Below are positions 27,857 through 38,177 of a DNA stretch of 64,000 nt, in pieces (the stretch's first letter is position 1; each line of letters begins with the position of its first letter). The notes beneath the pieces were generated by a model that saw nothing but the letters and a program-made list of their open reading frames with translations, was not told the DNA's origin and made no database searches. The position numbers and the translations under genes were made by a program. The stretch comes from Acinetobacter seifertii (GTDB taxonomy: Bacteria; Pseudomonadota; Gammaproteobacteria; Pseudomonadales; Moraxellaceae): assembly GCF_000368065.1 (NCBI RefSeq), contig NZ_KB851199.1, forward strand, positions 221,083-285,082, given 5' to 3'.

Positions 27857-27866
27857 ATTGCGTTAT

Positions 27867-28241
27867 TTATTCACTTAATCGACTGGTTTTACAACCAACT
27901 GTTTGGCATTCACGTAATCTTTCTTGTAGCCAATGGTTTCTTTCCTGCGTTGTCTGTAAACGACACTGCACGTCTACACTATTTCTATTTGAATCTGTAC
28001 ATTCAGCATCACGTTGACGTATCCAAGCAAGCTGAGACTTCTTAAGCGTACTTCGTTGCGCTGTATTCAATTTTGCTCTTAATGCCTGATAGTTTTTATT
28101 TAGATCAGCATCAGCACTCGCATAGATTTTATTTGTACAGTAAATATCATCATAGGTATTACGAGTAGTGTCACAATTATCGGCATATACCGCTGTTATT
28201 CCGAAGCTGCATAAAAGTGCTAAAAGTATTTTTTTCATCAT
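27867..28241 (-). CDS. LprI/DUF1311-type secreted protein
   Basis: A 124-residue protein with a clear Sec signal peptide (MKKILLALLCSFGITAVYA, cleavage before DNCD). The mature part has four spaced cysteines and the LprI-type core LNKNYQALRAKLN...SQLAWIRQRDAEC. Relatives are periplasmic lysozyme inhibitors or unknown envelope proteins. Two adjacent ATGs (28241 and 28238) are possible starts. Convergent with infA. Confidence 0.82.
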   Translation of the reverse strand: MMKKILLALLCSFGITAVYADNCDTTRNTYDDIYCTNKIYASADADLNKNYQALRAKLNTAQRSTLKKSQLAWIRQRDAECTDSNRNSVDVQCRLQTTQERNHWLQERLRECQTVGCKTSRLSE

Positions 28242-28408
28242 GTTTTCCTTAAGTTTTTTACGAAATAATTATAAAGCCTTTCAGATGTGAGTATGGATTC
28301 CTAGATAAACTCATCCCCCATTTATCATAAACTTCCTTTTTTTCTTTACAAGTTCGGCAATCCAACCTACCGTTATCTAATAATAAATATAATTTGATAG
28401 AGAGAAAA

Positions 28409-28816
28409 ATGAATATACACACCCTATGTCGAATAAGCCTATTCTCAATGATGCTTATTTATTTGAACGGTTGTGCAACTACCCCACGCCAATCTGTGAA
28501 CTTACAGGAATATTTAAAAAGCTTTCTGGGTAAGTCATCTACCACTATTCAGCAAGAATTAAACTTACGCGGTCTCGGTTTTCAAATTGCTCATGTTCCC
28601 GAAAAAACATCAAATCAACTCATCTACACAATTTTACGACCATTAAGTATTCCAATTCCTATGGTGAGTAATCTTGAAATGGGTGGTAATCCCGTCCCTA
28701 TTCAATCGGGGGCTTTAGGGAGCAATTCTTACGATGTTAATTTTAGTTGCAAAGTTATTTTTCAGCTGAAGAATGATATCGCTGAATCAATCCAATATCA
28801 GGGCAAAGCCTGTTAA
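28409..28816 (+). CDS. predicted small lipoprotein
   Basis: A 135-residue protein. A hydrophobic stretch ends in the lipobox LNGC (mature Cys at about residue 22), so it is an outer- or inner-membrane lipoprotein. The mature part has no recognised domain, and two further cysteines near the C-terminus (SCKV, KAC) could pair. The start at 28409 has AGAGAG before it, preferred to the ATG at 28394. I do not recognise a function. Confidence 0.75.
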   Translation: MNIHTLCRISLFSMMLIYLNGCATTPRQSVNLQEYLKSFLGKSSTTIQQELNLRGLGFQIAHVPEKTSNQLIYTILRPLSIPIPMVSNLEMGGNPVPIQSGALGSNSYDVNFSCKVIFQLKNDIAESIQYQGKAC

Positions 28817-28830
28817 AACCTTTCAACAAT

Positions 28831-28861
28831 AAAAAAACGCGGCTTAAAGCCGCGTTTTTTT
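28831..28861. terminator. bidirectional terminator lipoprotein / leuB
   Basis: ACGCGGCTT / AAGCCGCGT with almost no loop, A-run before, T-run after. It lies 14 bp beyond the leuB stop. Confidence 0.92.
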
Positions 28862-28874
28862 AGCAAAATAGCAA

Positions 28875-29954
28875 TTAAGCAAGAGCAGCAACAACTGCTT
28901 CGCCCATCTCAGCTGTACCTACCTTAGTCATGCCTTCAGACATAATATCGGCTGTACGGAAACCTTGATCAAGTACTTGCCCTACCGCATCTTCAATTGC
29001 TTTAGCAGCAGCTTCTTCACGGAATGTATAACGAAGCATCATTGCAACTGAAAGAATCGTTGCTAATGGGTTTGCTACATTTTGACCCGCGATATCAGGT
29101 GCTGAACCATGACAAGGTTCATACATACCTTTACCACTTTCATCTAAAGATGCTGATGGCAACATACCAATTGAGCCTGTAAGCATTGCTGCTTCATCAG
29201 ACAAGATATCGCCAAACAAGTTGCCTGTAACGATGACGTCAAACTGTTTAGGCGCACGTACAAGTTGCATTGCAGCATTGTCCACATACATATGTGAAAG
29301 CTGAATATTTGGATAGTTTGCTTTCTGTAAGTCAGTAACCGTTTGCTTCCAAAGCTCCGTCACTTCTAAAACGTTTGCTTTATCTACAGAACAAACTTTA
29401 CCACCACGTAATCCTGCAAGTTCAAAAGCTACTTTGGCAATGCGTTTAATTTCACTTTCAGAATAAACGTCAGTGTTATAGCCTTGTTTTTCACCATTTT
29501 CGAGTTCACGAATACCACGTGGCTGACCAAAGTAGATACCACCAGTAAGTTCACGAACAATTAAAATATCTAAACCAGCAACAATCTCAGGCTTTAAGCT
29601 AGAAGCATCGGCTAATTGTGGGTATAAAATCGCTGGGCGCAAGTTAGCAAACAAGTTAAGTTCACTACGAATTTTTAAAAGACCACGTTCAGGGCGAATA
29701 GAGCGTTCAATGGTGTCCCATTTTGGTCCGCCAACGGCACCTAATAAAATGGCATCAGCTTTCTTTGCTTGCTCGCTTGTTACAGCTGGGTACGGTTCAC
29801 CATGAGCATCAATCGCTGCACCACCCAATAGGCCATGTTCCCAAGTCAACGACAAATTAAATTTTTCATTTACTTTATTTAATACTTTTTCTGCTGCCCC
29901 AACAATTTCAGGACCAATACCATCGCCAGCCAAAATTAAAATCTGTTTAGACAT
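28875..29954 (-). CDS. leuB: 3-isopropylmalate dehydrogenase
   Basis: A 359-residue enzyme of leucine synthesis that oxidises and decarboxylates 3-isopropylmalate using NAD. Conserved features are LAGDGIGPE at the start, the substrate-binding [10 protein letters not shown], the YDTDVYSE-like region [12 protein letters not shown], and the metal-binding [20 protein letters not shown] with the NAD-binding [11 protein letters not shown]. The start at 29954 ([10 protein letters not shown]) is at the conserved beginning. It is the last gene of the leuC-leuD-lipoprotein-leuB run. Confidence 0.96.
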   Translation of the reverse strand: MSKQILILAGDGIGPEIVGAAEKVLNKVNEKFNLSLTWEHGLLGGAAIDAHGEPYPAVTSEQAKKADAILLGAVGGPKWDTIERSIRPERGLLKIRSELNLFANLRPAILYPQLADASSLKPEIVAGLDILIVRELTGGIYFGQPRGIRELENGEKQGYNTDVYSESEIKRIAKVAFELAGLRGGKVCSVDKANVLEVTELWKQTVTDLQKANYPNIQLSHMYVDNAAMQLVRAPKQFDVIVTGNLFGDILSDEAAMLTGSIGMLPSASLDESGKGMYEPCHGSAPDIAGQNVANPLATILSVAMMLRYTFREEAAAKAIEDAVGQVLDQGFRTADIMSEGMTKVGTAEMGEAVVAALA

Positions 29955-29985
29955 GAAGTTTTCCATTTTCAAAGACAAGACAGCG

Positions 29986-30576
29986 TTATGACTGTCGTGG
30001 TGTTAGTTTTTTCTGTTCGAGAAATTCACCGAGTCCTGTGGTTACATCAAATGGTCGACAAAAACGGCGAATGACACGCCCATCCTGCTCTAAGTCAACA
30101 CATAATGGATCTGGTACAGAAACATTGAGCAAACTACCCGAACGATTAGATTTGTCTCGGTACATTTTAAACATATAGCGATGATTAGCTTTAAATTGGT
30201 GAATAACATGGATCGTTTCTGCCCGATCTGGAGAAATCGGATAAAAACGAATGACCACTTCATATTGCTTAGCAGGCACAGACAGATACAAACTATTGCT
30301 TTGACTCAACAGCGAACCATTTAATCTCACAATTCCTTGATGAATTGCCTGATTACTAATTCTGCGTGTCTGTGCATCAACGACAGTAATATCATTTAGT
30401 CGTTCGAATTCGCAACTTTTTGCACCCGAACAATATATTGCTGCATTCTGCCCCAAATTTTCATGTTTGGCCTGCTTAATACGAACAGTATCGACCACAT
30501 TGTAAGTGCTTTGACAAGCACTAAGTGTTATTGCGCACAGGCCCAACAAAAAGCTATGAGTAACGTTCCTCTTCAT
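29986..30576 (-). CDS. predicted lipoprotein between leuD and leuB
   Basis: A 196-residue protein with an N-terminal lipobox ([11 protein letters not shown], mature Cys near residue 21). The mature part is beta-rich, with a CSGAKSCEF pair of cysteines and a second pair near DPLCVDLEQ and RRFCRPF. It has no domain I can name. It lies on the same strand as the leu genes, 112 bp after leuD and 31 bp before leuB, so it is probably co-transcribed with leuB although unrelated to leucine synthesis. Confidence 0.78.
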   Translation of the reverse strand: MKRNVTHSFLLGLCAITLSACQSTYNVVDTVRIKQAKHENLGQNAAIYCSGAKSCEFERLNDITVVDAQTRRISNQAIHQGIVRLNGSLLSQSNSLYLSVPAKQYEVVIRFYPISPDRAETIHVIHQFKANHRYMFKMYRDKSNRSGSLLNVSVPDPLCVDLEQDGRVIRRFCRPFDVTTGLGEFLEQKKLTPRQS

Positions 30577-30688
30577 TGTTCAAGCCCAATCCTCATCTAG
30601 TGCATAATTTTAAGGTGTTTTTATGCTTTAGCATGTTAGCAAGAGTTTGAACACGACGCCATGACTATGTTTAAAATGTACCAAAAGG

Positions 30689-31336
30689 TTAATTTATCTC
30701 TTGGAATACCCAAGGACGAACCTGTTTAGTTTTTTCTTCATAAGCGCGAATTGCATCTGCATTTTGAAGAGTTAAACCAATATCATCCAAGCCATTTAAC
30801 AAGCAATGCTTACGAAATGGATCTACCTCGAATTTAAATGCTTCGCCATTTGGTGTACGAACTTCTTGCGCAGCTAAATCAATAGTTAATTGATAACCTT
30901 CATTCGCAGCACATTCTTTAAATAACTGATCAACAATGTTCTCAGGCAAAATGACTGGCAACATGCCGTTTTTAAAACAGTTATTAAAGAAAATATCCGC
31001 AAAACTTGGTGCAATAACAGTACGGAAACCATATTCGTTTAATGCCCAAGGTGCATGTTCACGACTTGAACCACAACCAAAGTTAGTACGAGCAATTAAA
31101 ACTGTTGCACCTTGATAACGCGGTTGATTCAAAACAAAATCAGGGTTCTTTGGACGTACCGAGTTATCTTGACCTGGGTAGCCTTCATCTAAATAGCGAA
31201 GTTCATCAAATAAATTGTCGCCAAAACCAGTACGTTTAATCGATTTTAAAAACTGTTTTGGAATAATCAAATCTGTATCGACATTGGCACGATCTAATGG
31301 TGCAACGATACCTTGTTCAACTGTATAAGCTTTCAT
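30689..31336 (-). CDS. leuD: 3-isopropylmalate dehydratase small subunit
   Basis: A 215-residue swivel-domain subunit that pairs with LeuC to isomerise isopropylmalate. [17 protein letters not shown] and [13 protein letters not shown] carry the substrate-contact residues. [17 protein letters not shown] is typical. LeuC lies 18 bp upstream on the same strand, so the two subunits are translated from one mRNA. Confidence 0.96.
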   Translation of the reverse strand: MKAYTVEQGIVAPLDRANVDTDLIIPKQFLKSIKRTGFGDNLFDELRYLDEGYPGQDNSVRPKNPDFVLNQPRYQGATVLIARTNFGCGSSREHAPWALNEYGFRTVIAPSFADIFFNNCFKNGMLPVILPENIVDQLFKECAANEGYQLTIDLAAQEVRTPNGEAFKFEVDPFRKHCLLNGLDDIGLTLQNADAIRAYEEKTKQVRPWVFQEIN

Positions 31337-31354
31337 GGTTTGCTCCAGACCGAA

Positions 31355-32773
31355 TTAAAATGAACGAACGTCAACAAAATGACCCGCGATTGCAGCCGCC
31401 GCTGCCATTGCCGGACTCACCAAATGAGTACGACCACCATTACCTTGACGACCTTCAAAGTTACGATTTGATGTCGATGCACAGTGTTCACCCGGTTGTA
31501 ACTTGTCTGCGTTCATTGCTAAACACATTGAACAACCCGGTTCACGCCATTCAAAGCCAGCTTCCAAGAAAATTTTATCCAAACCTTCTTTTTCTGCCTG
31601 TTGTTTAACTAAACCAGAACCCGGAACAATCATGGCTTGCTTAATGCTAGAAGCCACTTTACGGCCTTTAACCACTTCAGCAGCAGCACGAATATCTTCA
31701 ATACGTGAGTTAGTGCAAGAACCAATAAACACACGATCAAGTTGAATATCACCCAATGCTTGACCTGCATTTAAACCCATATATTGATACGCACGCGTCC
31801 AGTCACTACGTTGTACGTCATCTTTGGCTTGTTCTAAGGTTGGTACAGCTTTCGACACTGGAATCACCATCTCAGGTGAAGTACCCCAAGACACTTGTGG
31901 CTCAATCTCTGCGCCATTTAATTCAACAACTGCATCAAAAACAGCATCATCGTCTGAATGTAAAGTGTTCCAGTAAGCAACCGCTTGTTCCCACTGCTCA
32001 CCTTTTGGTGCGTAGCTACGGCCTTTTACGTATTCAATAGTCTTATCATCAACTGCGACCATACCAACACGAGCACCCGCTTCAATCGCCATGTTGCATA
32101 CCGTCATACGTCCTTCAATCGACATATCACGGAAAACTTGACCACCGAACTCAATTGCGTAACCCGTGCCGCCTGCAGTACCGATTTTACCGATAATCGC
32201 CAAAACGACATCTTTTGGTGTTACACCCTTACCTAAAACGCCATCAACACGAACCAACATATTTTTTGATTTTTTCTGAATCAAACATTGTGTCGCTAAA
32301 ACGTGTTCAACTTCAGATGTCCCAATACCATGTGCCAAACAGCCAAAAGCACCGTGAGTCGCTGTATGCGAGTCACCGCACACCACAGTCATGCCCGGCA
32401 AAGTTAAGCCCTGTTCAGGACCAACAACATGCACAATACCTTGACGAATATCATTAATACCAAATTCAACGATATTAAAAGCCTTACAGTTATCATCTAA
32501 GGTTTGAACCTGAATACGAGACGTATCATCTTCAATACCTGCAATACCCTGATCACGCTCTTTTTTAGACGTTGGAACGTTATGGTCTGGTGTAGCCACG
32601 TTTGCGCTTAAACGCCATGGTTGACGACCTGCAAGTTGCAAACCTTCAAATGCTTGTGGACTCGTCACTTCATGCAATAAATGACGGTCGATATAAAGTA
32701 AGCACGAACCATCATCACGCTGTGAAACTACGTGGTCATCCCACAATTTGTCATATAAAGTTTTGCCTGCCAT
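31355..32773 (-). CDS. leuC: 3-isopropylmalate dehydratase large subunit
   Basis: A 472-residue aconitase-family subunit with a [4Fe-4S] cluster. The cluster cysteines are in [15 protein letters not shown] (about residue 352) and the CSMCLAMN pair (about 412-415). [20 protein letters not shown] is the active-site loop. The start at 32773 ([11 protein letters not shown]) is 37 codons inside the longest frame but matches the family start and follows GGAG. Confidence 0.96.
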   Translation of the reverse strand: MAGKTLYDKLWDDHVVSQRDDGSCLLYIDRHLLHEVTSPQAFEGLQLAGRQPWRLSANVATPDHNVPTSKKERDQGIAGIEDDTSRIQVQTLDDNCKAFNIVEFGINDIRQGIVHVVGPEQGLTLPGMTVVCGDSHTATHGAFGCLAHGIGTSEVEHVLATQCLIQKKSKNMLVRVDGVLGKGVTPKDVVLAIIGKIGTAGGTGYAIEFGGQVFRDMSIEGRMTVCNMAIEAGARVGMVAVDDKTIEYVKGRSYAPKGEQWEQAVAYWNTLHSDDDAVFDAVVELNGAEIEPQVSWGTSPEMVIPVSKAVPTLEQAKDDVQRSDWTRAYQYMGLNAGQALGDIQLDRVFIGSCTNSRIEDIRAAAEVVKGRKVASSIKQAMIVPGSGLVKQQAEKEGLDKIFLEAGFEWREPGCSMCLAMNADKLQPGEHCASTSNRNFEGRQGNGGRTHLVSPAMAAAAAIAGHFVDVRSF

Positions 32774-32928
32774 GTCGTCTTGCTCCATTGGACTGGGTAA
32801 TTCTAATCTTTCTTCGATTATAGCCAGAGTTTCACATAAATCTAATTTATCATTTTTATAAATTAGAAAACTTTTAGGAATCATTCCCGTGTTTATTTAT
32901 ATTACTCAAAAATATTTAAATCGGTTTT

Positions 32929-32947
32929 GTTAATGATTATCATTTGC
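32929..32947. promoter_or_regulatory. Fur box
   Basis: GTTAATGATTATCATTTGC matches 15 of 19 bases of the Fur consensus GATAATGATAATCATTATC, including the central palindrome. It overlaps the -35 of the promoter for the gene at 33015. Confidence 0.7.
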
Positions 32948-32971
32948 ATAATCCATTTTTAATCTTATACT
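32944..32971 (+). promoter_or_regulatory. promoter of DUF2061 gene
   Basis: TTGCAT and TATACT with a 16-bp spacer, 43 bp upstream of the start at 33015. The -35 lies in the Fur box. Confidence 0.6.
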
Positions 32972-33014
32972 CTCATCTCTATACTAAAAATATCAAATAT
33001 AGGTAGAGAGAATA

Positions 33015-33266
33015 ATGATGGCTAATATTCAAAAATTCGTTGTAAAAAACCAACGTACATTAAAGAAAACCTTAAGTTACTACATTATGCATATTACGGT
33101 AGCAATGCTAGTCGCGTACTTTGTAACAGGTAACATTTGGATGGCTTTAACCTTAAGTATGTTAGAACCAACCGTACAAGCATTTGCTTTTTTCTTTCAT
33201 GAAAAAGTATGGGCAGCCAAAGACCGCCGTATATCAGCTTTAGACGAAAATGAGACAACTGCTTAG
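33015..33266 (+). CDS. small DUF2061 membrane protein, probably Fur-regulated
   Basis: An 83-residue protein with two membrane helices (about residues 21-42 and 46-62) and charged ends. The pattern KTLSYYIMHITVAMLVAYFV...LEPTVQAFAFFFHEKVW fits DUF2061, in which the end of the second helix is followed by HE(K/R)xW. Function is unknown. A Fur box over its promoter suggests induction when iron is low. The start has GAGAGAATA before it, and two ATGs are adjacent. Confidence 0.85.
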   Translation: MMANIQKFVVKNQRTLKKTLSYYIMHITVAMLVAYFVTGNIWMALTLSMLEPTVQAFAFFFHEKVWAAKDRRISALDENETTA

Positions 33267-33383
33267 GTTAAAATTAATACGCGAAATCACAAGTTTATAG
33301 AACGTTTAGCTGCAAGCATGATACGATTTTGGCTTGGCGACTTTAGCCTCTCTCGATTTTTCTATTCCAAGTAGAGTTGTATT

Positions 33384-34244
33384 ATGAATCTTGCAGCCTT
33401 TGAAGCTTTTGTAAAAGTTATGGAAACAGGGTCTATCTCTGTTGCTGCAGATCAACTCTTTATTACCCAGCCTGCTGTAACCAAACGTATTCATAGCCTC
33501 GAAGAATACTTCGGCGTAAAGCTATTTGAGTCGGCAGGACGTGGGGTCCAAGCCACTCATGCTGCACATTCGTTATTACCAAAAGTCAAAAACTGGTTAA
33601 ATGAACTTAAAGATATTCACCACACATTAAGTCATGAACAAACGCAAATACAAGGCCGTTTAAAAATCGGGACGAGTCATCACATCGGTTTGCACCACTT
33701 ACCTTCCCCACTTAAACACTTTGTTCAGCAGTTTCCTCAAGTCACGCTTGACGTACATTTTGTTGACTCAGAACAAGCACATGAACAGGTCCTTGCTGGT
33801 GATTTAGAGCTTGCATTTTTAACACTTCCACCTTCAGGCGATGAGCGTCTTAACTACATTACCATCTGGAATGATCCTTTAGTCTTCGTTGCTGCCCCAT
33901 TTCATCCATTGGCACAGCAAAAGAATTTGACCTTACAAGACTTAATCGAATACCCAAGCTTATTACCAGCTGCACAGACTTATACGGCTCAAATCACTTT
34001 GGCTGAGTTCGAAAAACAAGGGCTTAAACCCAAAATCACCATGAGTAATAATCCACTAGAGTCTATTCGTATGTTGGTGTCGATTGGTTTAGGTTGGTCA
34101 GTTTTACCAAAAACTCTACTGAATCAGGATATGCAGCAGCTTGATTTAGATGTCGAGATGAATCGCCAATTAGGTATGGTATGGCACCCTGCACGTACTC
34201 AATCTAGAGCTATGCAAGAGTTGATTAAAATGATGCAGAAATAA
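33384..34244 (+). CDS. LysR-family transcriptional regulator
   Basis: A 286-residue regulator with an N-terminal winged helix (FVKVMETGSISVAADQLFIT...QPAVTKRIHSLEEYFGVKLF) and a C-terminal two-lobe periplasmic-binding-like effector domain starting near residue 90 (GRLKIGTSHHIGLHHLPSPL). It is not divergent from an obvious target; the leu genes lie upstream on the other strand, past the Fur-controlled gene. The effector is unknown. Confidence 0.9.
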   Translation: MNLAAFEAFVKVMETGSISVAADQLFITQPAVTKRIHSLEEYFGVKLFESAGRGVQATHAAHSLLPKVKNWLNELKDIHHTLSHEQTQIQGRLKIGTSHHIGLHHLPSPLKHFVQQFPQVTLDVHFVDSEQAHEQVLAGDLELAFLTLPPSGDERLNYITIWNDPLVFVAAPFHPLAQQKNLTLQDLIEYPSLLPAAQTYTAQITLAEFEKQGLKPKITMSNNPLESIRMLVSIGLGWSVLPKTLLNQDMQQLDLDVEMNRQLGMVWHPARTQSRAMQELIKMMQK

Positions 34245-34249
34245 CTGTA

Positions 34250-34486
34250 TTAATGACTATATTTTTTAAAAAGAATGTAAATTAAAACTGCGAAAGGCAG
34301 TAGTAAAAACAGAACTCCCCAACTGAAAAATATAGCAGCAAAAATAATTCCACCAATTGCACTCATAAACAGTAAGGCAATGATATAAATAAATAATTCA
34401 CCAAAAATAGTGGTAATCAGCTGGGCGATAAACTCTTCAAAGAAATTATTGCTGCTTTCATTTTTAGTACGTCTGTTTTTAGCCAT
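34250..34486 (-). CDS. small membrane protein
   Basis: A 78-residue protein with a polar N-terminus (MAKNRRTKNESSNNFFEEF) and two long hydrophobic helices (about residues 20-50 and 52-72), ending KKYSH. No family is recognised. It is convergent with the LysR gene and ends 5 bp from it. Confidence 0.65.
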   Translation of the reverse strand: MAKNRRTKNESSNNFFEEFIAQLITTIFGELFIYIIALLFMSAIGGIIFAAIFFSWGVLFLLLPFAVLIYILFKKYSH

Positions 34487-34581
34487 GCTATTTTAATTAA
34501 TAAAGTCATATATTGATCGGAAATGATACTGTAAATATATACCCTTTACTCTACTATCATTACACTTTTCACTTAAGATTC

Positions 34582-35178
34582 ATGATCGTGAATAATCAAT
34601 ATTCAAAGATAATTAAAATTGGTTTATACGGATTCGTAGCTTTAGCTCTCTTAATTCTTGCAACATTGATCTGGTTTAAACCGATACGTGTTGTTTTCGC
34701 ACATCATCTTTCACTATTACATTGTGAAGATCATATATGTGTAGATGATGCAAAGGCAGAACCTCTTGCAAAGACACTTTATAATCGTTCATTACAAGAA
34801 ACCCAAGATAAAGTAGGTGCTTTTCATCAACAGCCCACTATGGTTTTTTGCTCAACTCTAGAGTGCGCAAATACCTTTGGTATGGAAAAAGCAGCCGCTA
34901 AAGCAGTGGGTAATTTGGGATTATTGGTTGCACCGCGTGGTTGGAAAGATTTCTACATCACCCATGAACTTATTCATCACCGACAAGCCGAAGAATGGGG
35001 AAATATTGCAATGCTGACTAAACCTAAATGGCTAGTAGAAGGCATGGCTTATAGTTTAAGTGATGACCCACGCCCTACGTTATCGGAGCCCTTTCAGCAA
35101 TGGCGGGCTCAATTTAAGCTTTGGCATCAACAAAACCCTGATCCAAATATTTGGTATACCACAGGCAAAGTTAAGTAA
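34582..35178 (+). CDS. membrane-anchored gluzincin-like protein
   Basis: A 198-residue protein with an N-terminal membrane helix (IGLYGFVALALLILATLIWF) and a probably periplasmic domain. It carries HELIHHRQAEEW (HExxH zinc motif, about residue 130), and 25-30 residues later WLVEGMAYSLSD, whose Glu is placed like the third ligand of gluzincins. Two cysteine pairs near CEDHIC and CSTLEC may form disulfides. Substrate unknown. The start at 34582 gives a short N-terminus before the helix, and the frame from 34513 adds unlikely residues. Confidence 0.7.
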   Translation: MIVNNQYSKIIKIGLYGFVALALLILATLIWFKPIRVVFAHHLSLLHCEDHICVDDAKAEPLAKTLYNRSLQETQDKVGAFHQQPTMVFCSTLECANTFGMEKAAAKAVGNLGLLVAPRGWKDFYITHELIHHRQAEEWGNIAMLTKPKWLVEGMAYSLSDDPRPTLSEPFQQWRAQFKLWHQQNPDPNIWYTTGKVK

Positions 35179-35182
35179 TTTA

Positions 35183-36622
35183 TTAAAGCGCATCATCTCC
35201 AGCGAGCTGAATCTGACTATCAGCAATTTCATTCATAAATTGCTGATAGTCGTTTAAATTACGCTCTGCATATTCTTCTGCATAGGTTTGTAATACGTCT
35301 ACAATCGTATCACCCTCTCCAAGATATCCCATAAGTACATCTGCATTTCCAGATTTTGCATGGGCATGCGCTAAAGCTAAGCCACAATCTTCAGCATACT
35401 TATAGAAATACTCTTCATCCATATCATTAAGATTAAAAGAGATTTTCATATCACGTAACTGACGTACATGAAAATGTTGATTCGATATTGAAGAAAATCC
35501 AAGAAATATATCACTTGCGGCCTGCATGAGTTGCTGACCATGTACCACACGTTCACCTTCGTGACTTACTTTTTCTACAAATAACGGACTAAGAATTGAT
35601 GGATTCGCTTCTTTCATTTGTAAAATTAACGGTTCCCGATCTGCATCTTGAAATAATGCAATCGCAGATCTGGTACCAACACTTCCAATACCAACCACTT
35701 TAAAGGCCACATCTGTACATTGATAACGATCAAAAAGTACTTGGCGATCATATTTCAAAGAATCACGGTATTGTTGAAAGAATACATCAACATCTTTACT
35801 AAATGGTTCATCTGCACTGGGGTGCCATAATAACGGCAGATCATCTACAAAATGACGCAATCCCGTCTCTTGGTCTTGTTGGGTAAGCTTCGGCAAAACA
35901 GAATACACAGTTTTTTTCTGTGCCGAATCAATATCCTTTTCGCTTTTCTTCCTGAGTTTTCGGCATTCAGTATTTTCTAATAAGGTAATGGCATCAATTT
36001 TTTCATACCAAACTTGTAGGGGTGAAAGTTTCGCATTTTCTAATAAGTGCTGACGATAACTATTCAGCATTATTTTAATTGCCCTTAAACCCACCTTATC
36101 TGCAAGATTAATATCACGAGCTGCAATCACAAAACTGGTTGCTAAACGCTTTACATCCCATTCAAATGGGGCAACTAAAGTTTCATCAAAGTCGTTGAGT
36201 CCAAATAACAAGTTACGTTCTGGACTTGCAAAACCACCAAAATTACTTAAATGACAATCACCACAAATTTGCTGAAATAAACCTGTATTTACCTGCTCCC
36301 ATGCTTGGTCAAATAGCATCAAAGAAGGCATGCCACGATAAAATGTAAACGGTGAAACACTCATCCGTTTTGCACGAATCGGTTTGAGTTTTTCTAAACG
36401 CCCTTGGTTGCTCCAATCATAAATCGTTAAAGCAGTTATACCTTTTGGTCGTTCAGAAAGCTTTGACAACTGCTCACGCGCTACTTTTTTGCGTTGAGCC
36501 TTACCTAATTTGAAGCCGTCACTTTTACTTAGTAATTTTTCCTGATAGCGATGGCGTGTTAAGTCAATACTTTGATCATTCCAAAGTTGGCTTGGTAATT
36601 TAATCTGTGGTGTTTTTGACAT
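35183..36622 (-). CDS. DUF2252 family protein
   Basis: A 479-residue protein of the DUF2252 family, related in fold to aminoglycoside-kinase-like enzymes. Visible motifs are FYRGMPSLM, CGDCHLSNFGGFASPERN and FGLNDFDETLVAPFEWDVKRLATSF, which look like the catalytic HxxN and DxD of kinases, and VVGIGSVGTRS. The substrate is not known. The start at 36622 (MSKTPQIKLP) has GAGG before it; the frame from 36664 adds 14 residues. A long hairpin lies on the upstream side. Confidence 0.85.
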   Translation of the reverse strand: MSKTPQIKLPSQLWNDQSIDLTRHRYQEKLLSKSDGFKLGKAQRKKVAREQLSKLSERPKGITALTIYDWSNQGRLEKLKPIRAKRMSVSPFTFYRGMPSLMLFDQAWEQVNTGLFQQICGDCHLSNFGGFASPERNLLFGLNDFDETLVAPFEWDVKRLATSFVIAARDINLADKVGLRAIKIMLNSYRQHLLENAKLSPLQVWYEKIDAITLLENTECRKLRKKSEKDIDSAQKKTVYSVLPKLTQQDQETGLRHFVDDLPLLWHPSADEPFSKDVDVFFQQYRDSLKYDRQVLFDRYQCTDVAFKVVGIGSVGTRSAIALFQDADREPLILQMKEANPSILSPLFVEKVSHEGERVVHGQQLMQAASDIFLGFSSISNQHFHVRQLRDMKISFNLNDMDEEYFYKYAEDCGLALAHAHAKSGNADVLMGYLGEGDTIVDVLQTYAEEYAERNLNDYQQFMNEIADSQIQLAGDDAL

Positions 36623-36726
36623 TATTACCTCATTTTTAAAATTTATTTTTATTGAACTTATCAATATTTATTATTGGATTAGGATTTTCAAGAAATATAA
36701 AAAATCATTTAAATATAATAAATGAA

Positions 36727-36766
36727 GAGTTGGAAGACCTTAAATACCGCATAGCTCTTCCAACTC
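36727..36766 (-). terminator. long hairpin after HAD-IB gene
   Basis: GAGTTGGAAGA and TCTTCCAACTC pair perfectly over 11 bp with an 18-nt loop, 7 bp past the stop of the HAD-IB gene. The T content after it on the minus strand is moderate. It may be a terminator. Confidence 0.6.
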
Positions 36767-36773
36767 GATCATC

Positions 36774-37424
36774 TTAAATCGACCAGTCCTGAATTTCCCA
36801 GTTGTGCTCTTGAGCTAACTTTTCTAGACGATCATCAGGGTTTACCGCAATCGCATGCGTTGCATATTCAAGTAAAAAGCGGTCATTGATTGAATCTGAA
36901 TACGCCCAAGACTCAGATACGCTGCGTCCAGCCAACCAGTCGTCAAGACGTGCAAGTTTACCTTTTTGATAACATGCCAAGCCCGCAACTTTACCTGTAT
37001 ATTTTCCGTCAGCCATTTCAGCATTGGTCGCTAAAATTTCGGTAATACCAAATTCACGAAAAATTGGCGCGGTAATAAAATCACTTGTTGCCGTAATACC
37101 CACAATGGTATGACCTAAGTCTTGGTGTTTCTTAATCGCATCGAAGCCTTTAGGGCGCATTTGTGGACGAATCACTTTTTGCATGAACAATTGGTGAAGC
37201 TCTGTTAAGTAGCTATTGTCATGTTTTGTTAAGAAACCAAAAACGAATTCATTATAAGCATATGGGTCAAGTTGCCCTGCTTTGTAATCTTCATAAAATT
37301 TATCATTCATCTGACGATGATGAACCGGATCAACCAAACCTTCATTGACTAAAAATTCACCCCACGAGTGGTCTGAATCGGTATTTAACAAGGTATGGTC
37401 TAAATCAAACAACGCCAGTTTCAT
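36774..37424 (-). CDS. HAD-IB family hydrolase
   Basis: A 216-residue haloacid-dehalogenase hydrolase. Motif I is LFDLDHTLLNTDSDHSW (nucleophile Asp8), motif II GITATSDF, and motif III/IV AYSDSINDRFLL. The alpha-helical cap between motifs I and II fits subfamily IB (SerB/CicA-like phosphatases). The substrate is probably a small phosphate ester. It is divergent from rppH. Confidence 0.88.
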   Translation of the reverse strand: MKLALFDLDHTLLNTDSDHSWGEFLVNEGLVDPVHHRQMNDKFYEDYKAGQLDPYAYNEFVFGFLTKHDNSYLTELHQLFMQKVIRPQMRPKGFDAIKKHQDLGHTIVGITATSDFITAPIFREFGITEILATNAEMADGKYTGKVAGLACYQKGKLARLDDWLAGRSVSESWAYSDSINDRFLLEYATHAIAVNPDDRLEKLAQEHNWEIQDWSI

Positions 37425-37607
37425 GAAAATTCTCGTTTAAACTGAAATTTAAGAAAAAAAATGTAAATCTATCTCCGCTAGTCGATAGAAATTCGTTAAG
37501 ATCGTAGCAATTTAAACATTTTACTTTGATCTTTTCGAGCTGGACATAAAAAAGTGTTTGTCCCCGCGATTAAAGTCAACGATATAGATAAGTATTTAGG
37601 TAGCCAA

Positions 37608-38093
37608 ATGATCGACTCAGAAGGTTTCCGACCCAATGTCGGGATCATTTTGGCAAACGATGATGGACAGGTTTTATGGGCAAAGCGCATTGGTCACAAT
37701 GCTTGGCAATTTCCACAAGGAGGCATCCAGTTTGGAGAAACCCCTGAACAGGCACTTTTTCGAGAACTGAGAGAAGAAATCGGCTTATTGCCCGAACATG
37801 TCCAGATTATTGCGCAAACCAAAGGATGGCTGCGTTATCGTTTGCCACATCGGTACATTCGGTCAGACTCTGACCCTGTATGTATCGGACAGAAACAAAA
37901 ATGGTTTTTACTGAAGTTAACTGCACCTGCAAAAAACATTCAGTTAAACCTCTCTGACCCGCCCGAATTTGACGAATGGCAGTGGGTTAGCTATTGGTAT
38001 CCTCTTGGTCAAGTGGTCAACTTCAAGCGTGATGTTTACCGCAAAGCCATGGTGGAGTTGTGTACACAGTTGCCGTTGCAACAATTACCCTAA
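37608..38093 (+). CDS. rppH: RNA pyrophosphohydrolase
   Basis: A 161-residue Nudix enzyme that removes pyrophosphate from mRNA 5' ends and so triggers RNase E decay. The Nudix box [20 protein letters not shown] is complete. The [15 protein letters not shown] start and WQFPQGG match E. coli RppH, which fixes the start at 37608 rather than the upstream TTG. ptsP follows 84 bp later, a common neighbour. Its partner rne is also in this window. Confidence 0.95.
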   Translation: MIDSEGFRPNVGIILANDDGQVLWAKRIGHNAWQFPQGGIQFGETPEQALFRELREEIGLLPEHVQIIAQTKGWLRYRLPHRYIRSDSDPVCIGQKQKWFLLKLTAPAKNIQLNLSDPPEFDEWQWVSYWYPLGQVVNFKRDVYRKAMVELCTQLPLQQLP

Positions 38094-38177
38094 AAATCAT
38101 TTATCTAGCAAATGATTTTTATTAAAAGTGCTGTTATAAATACATTCATAGTCTAAAAAATACTGGAGTATACATCC

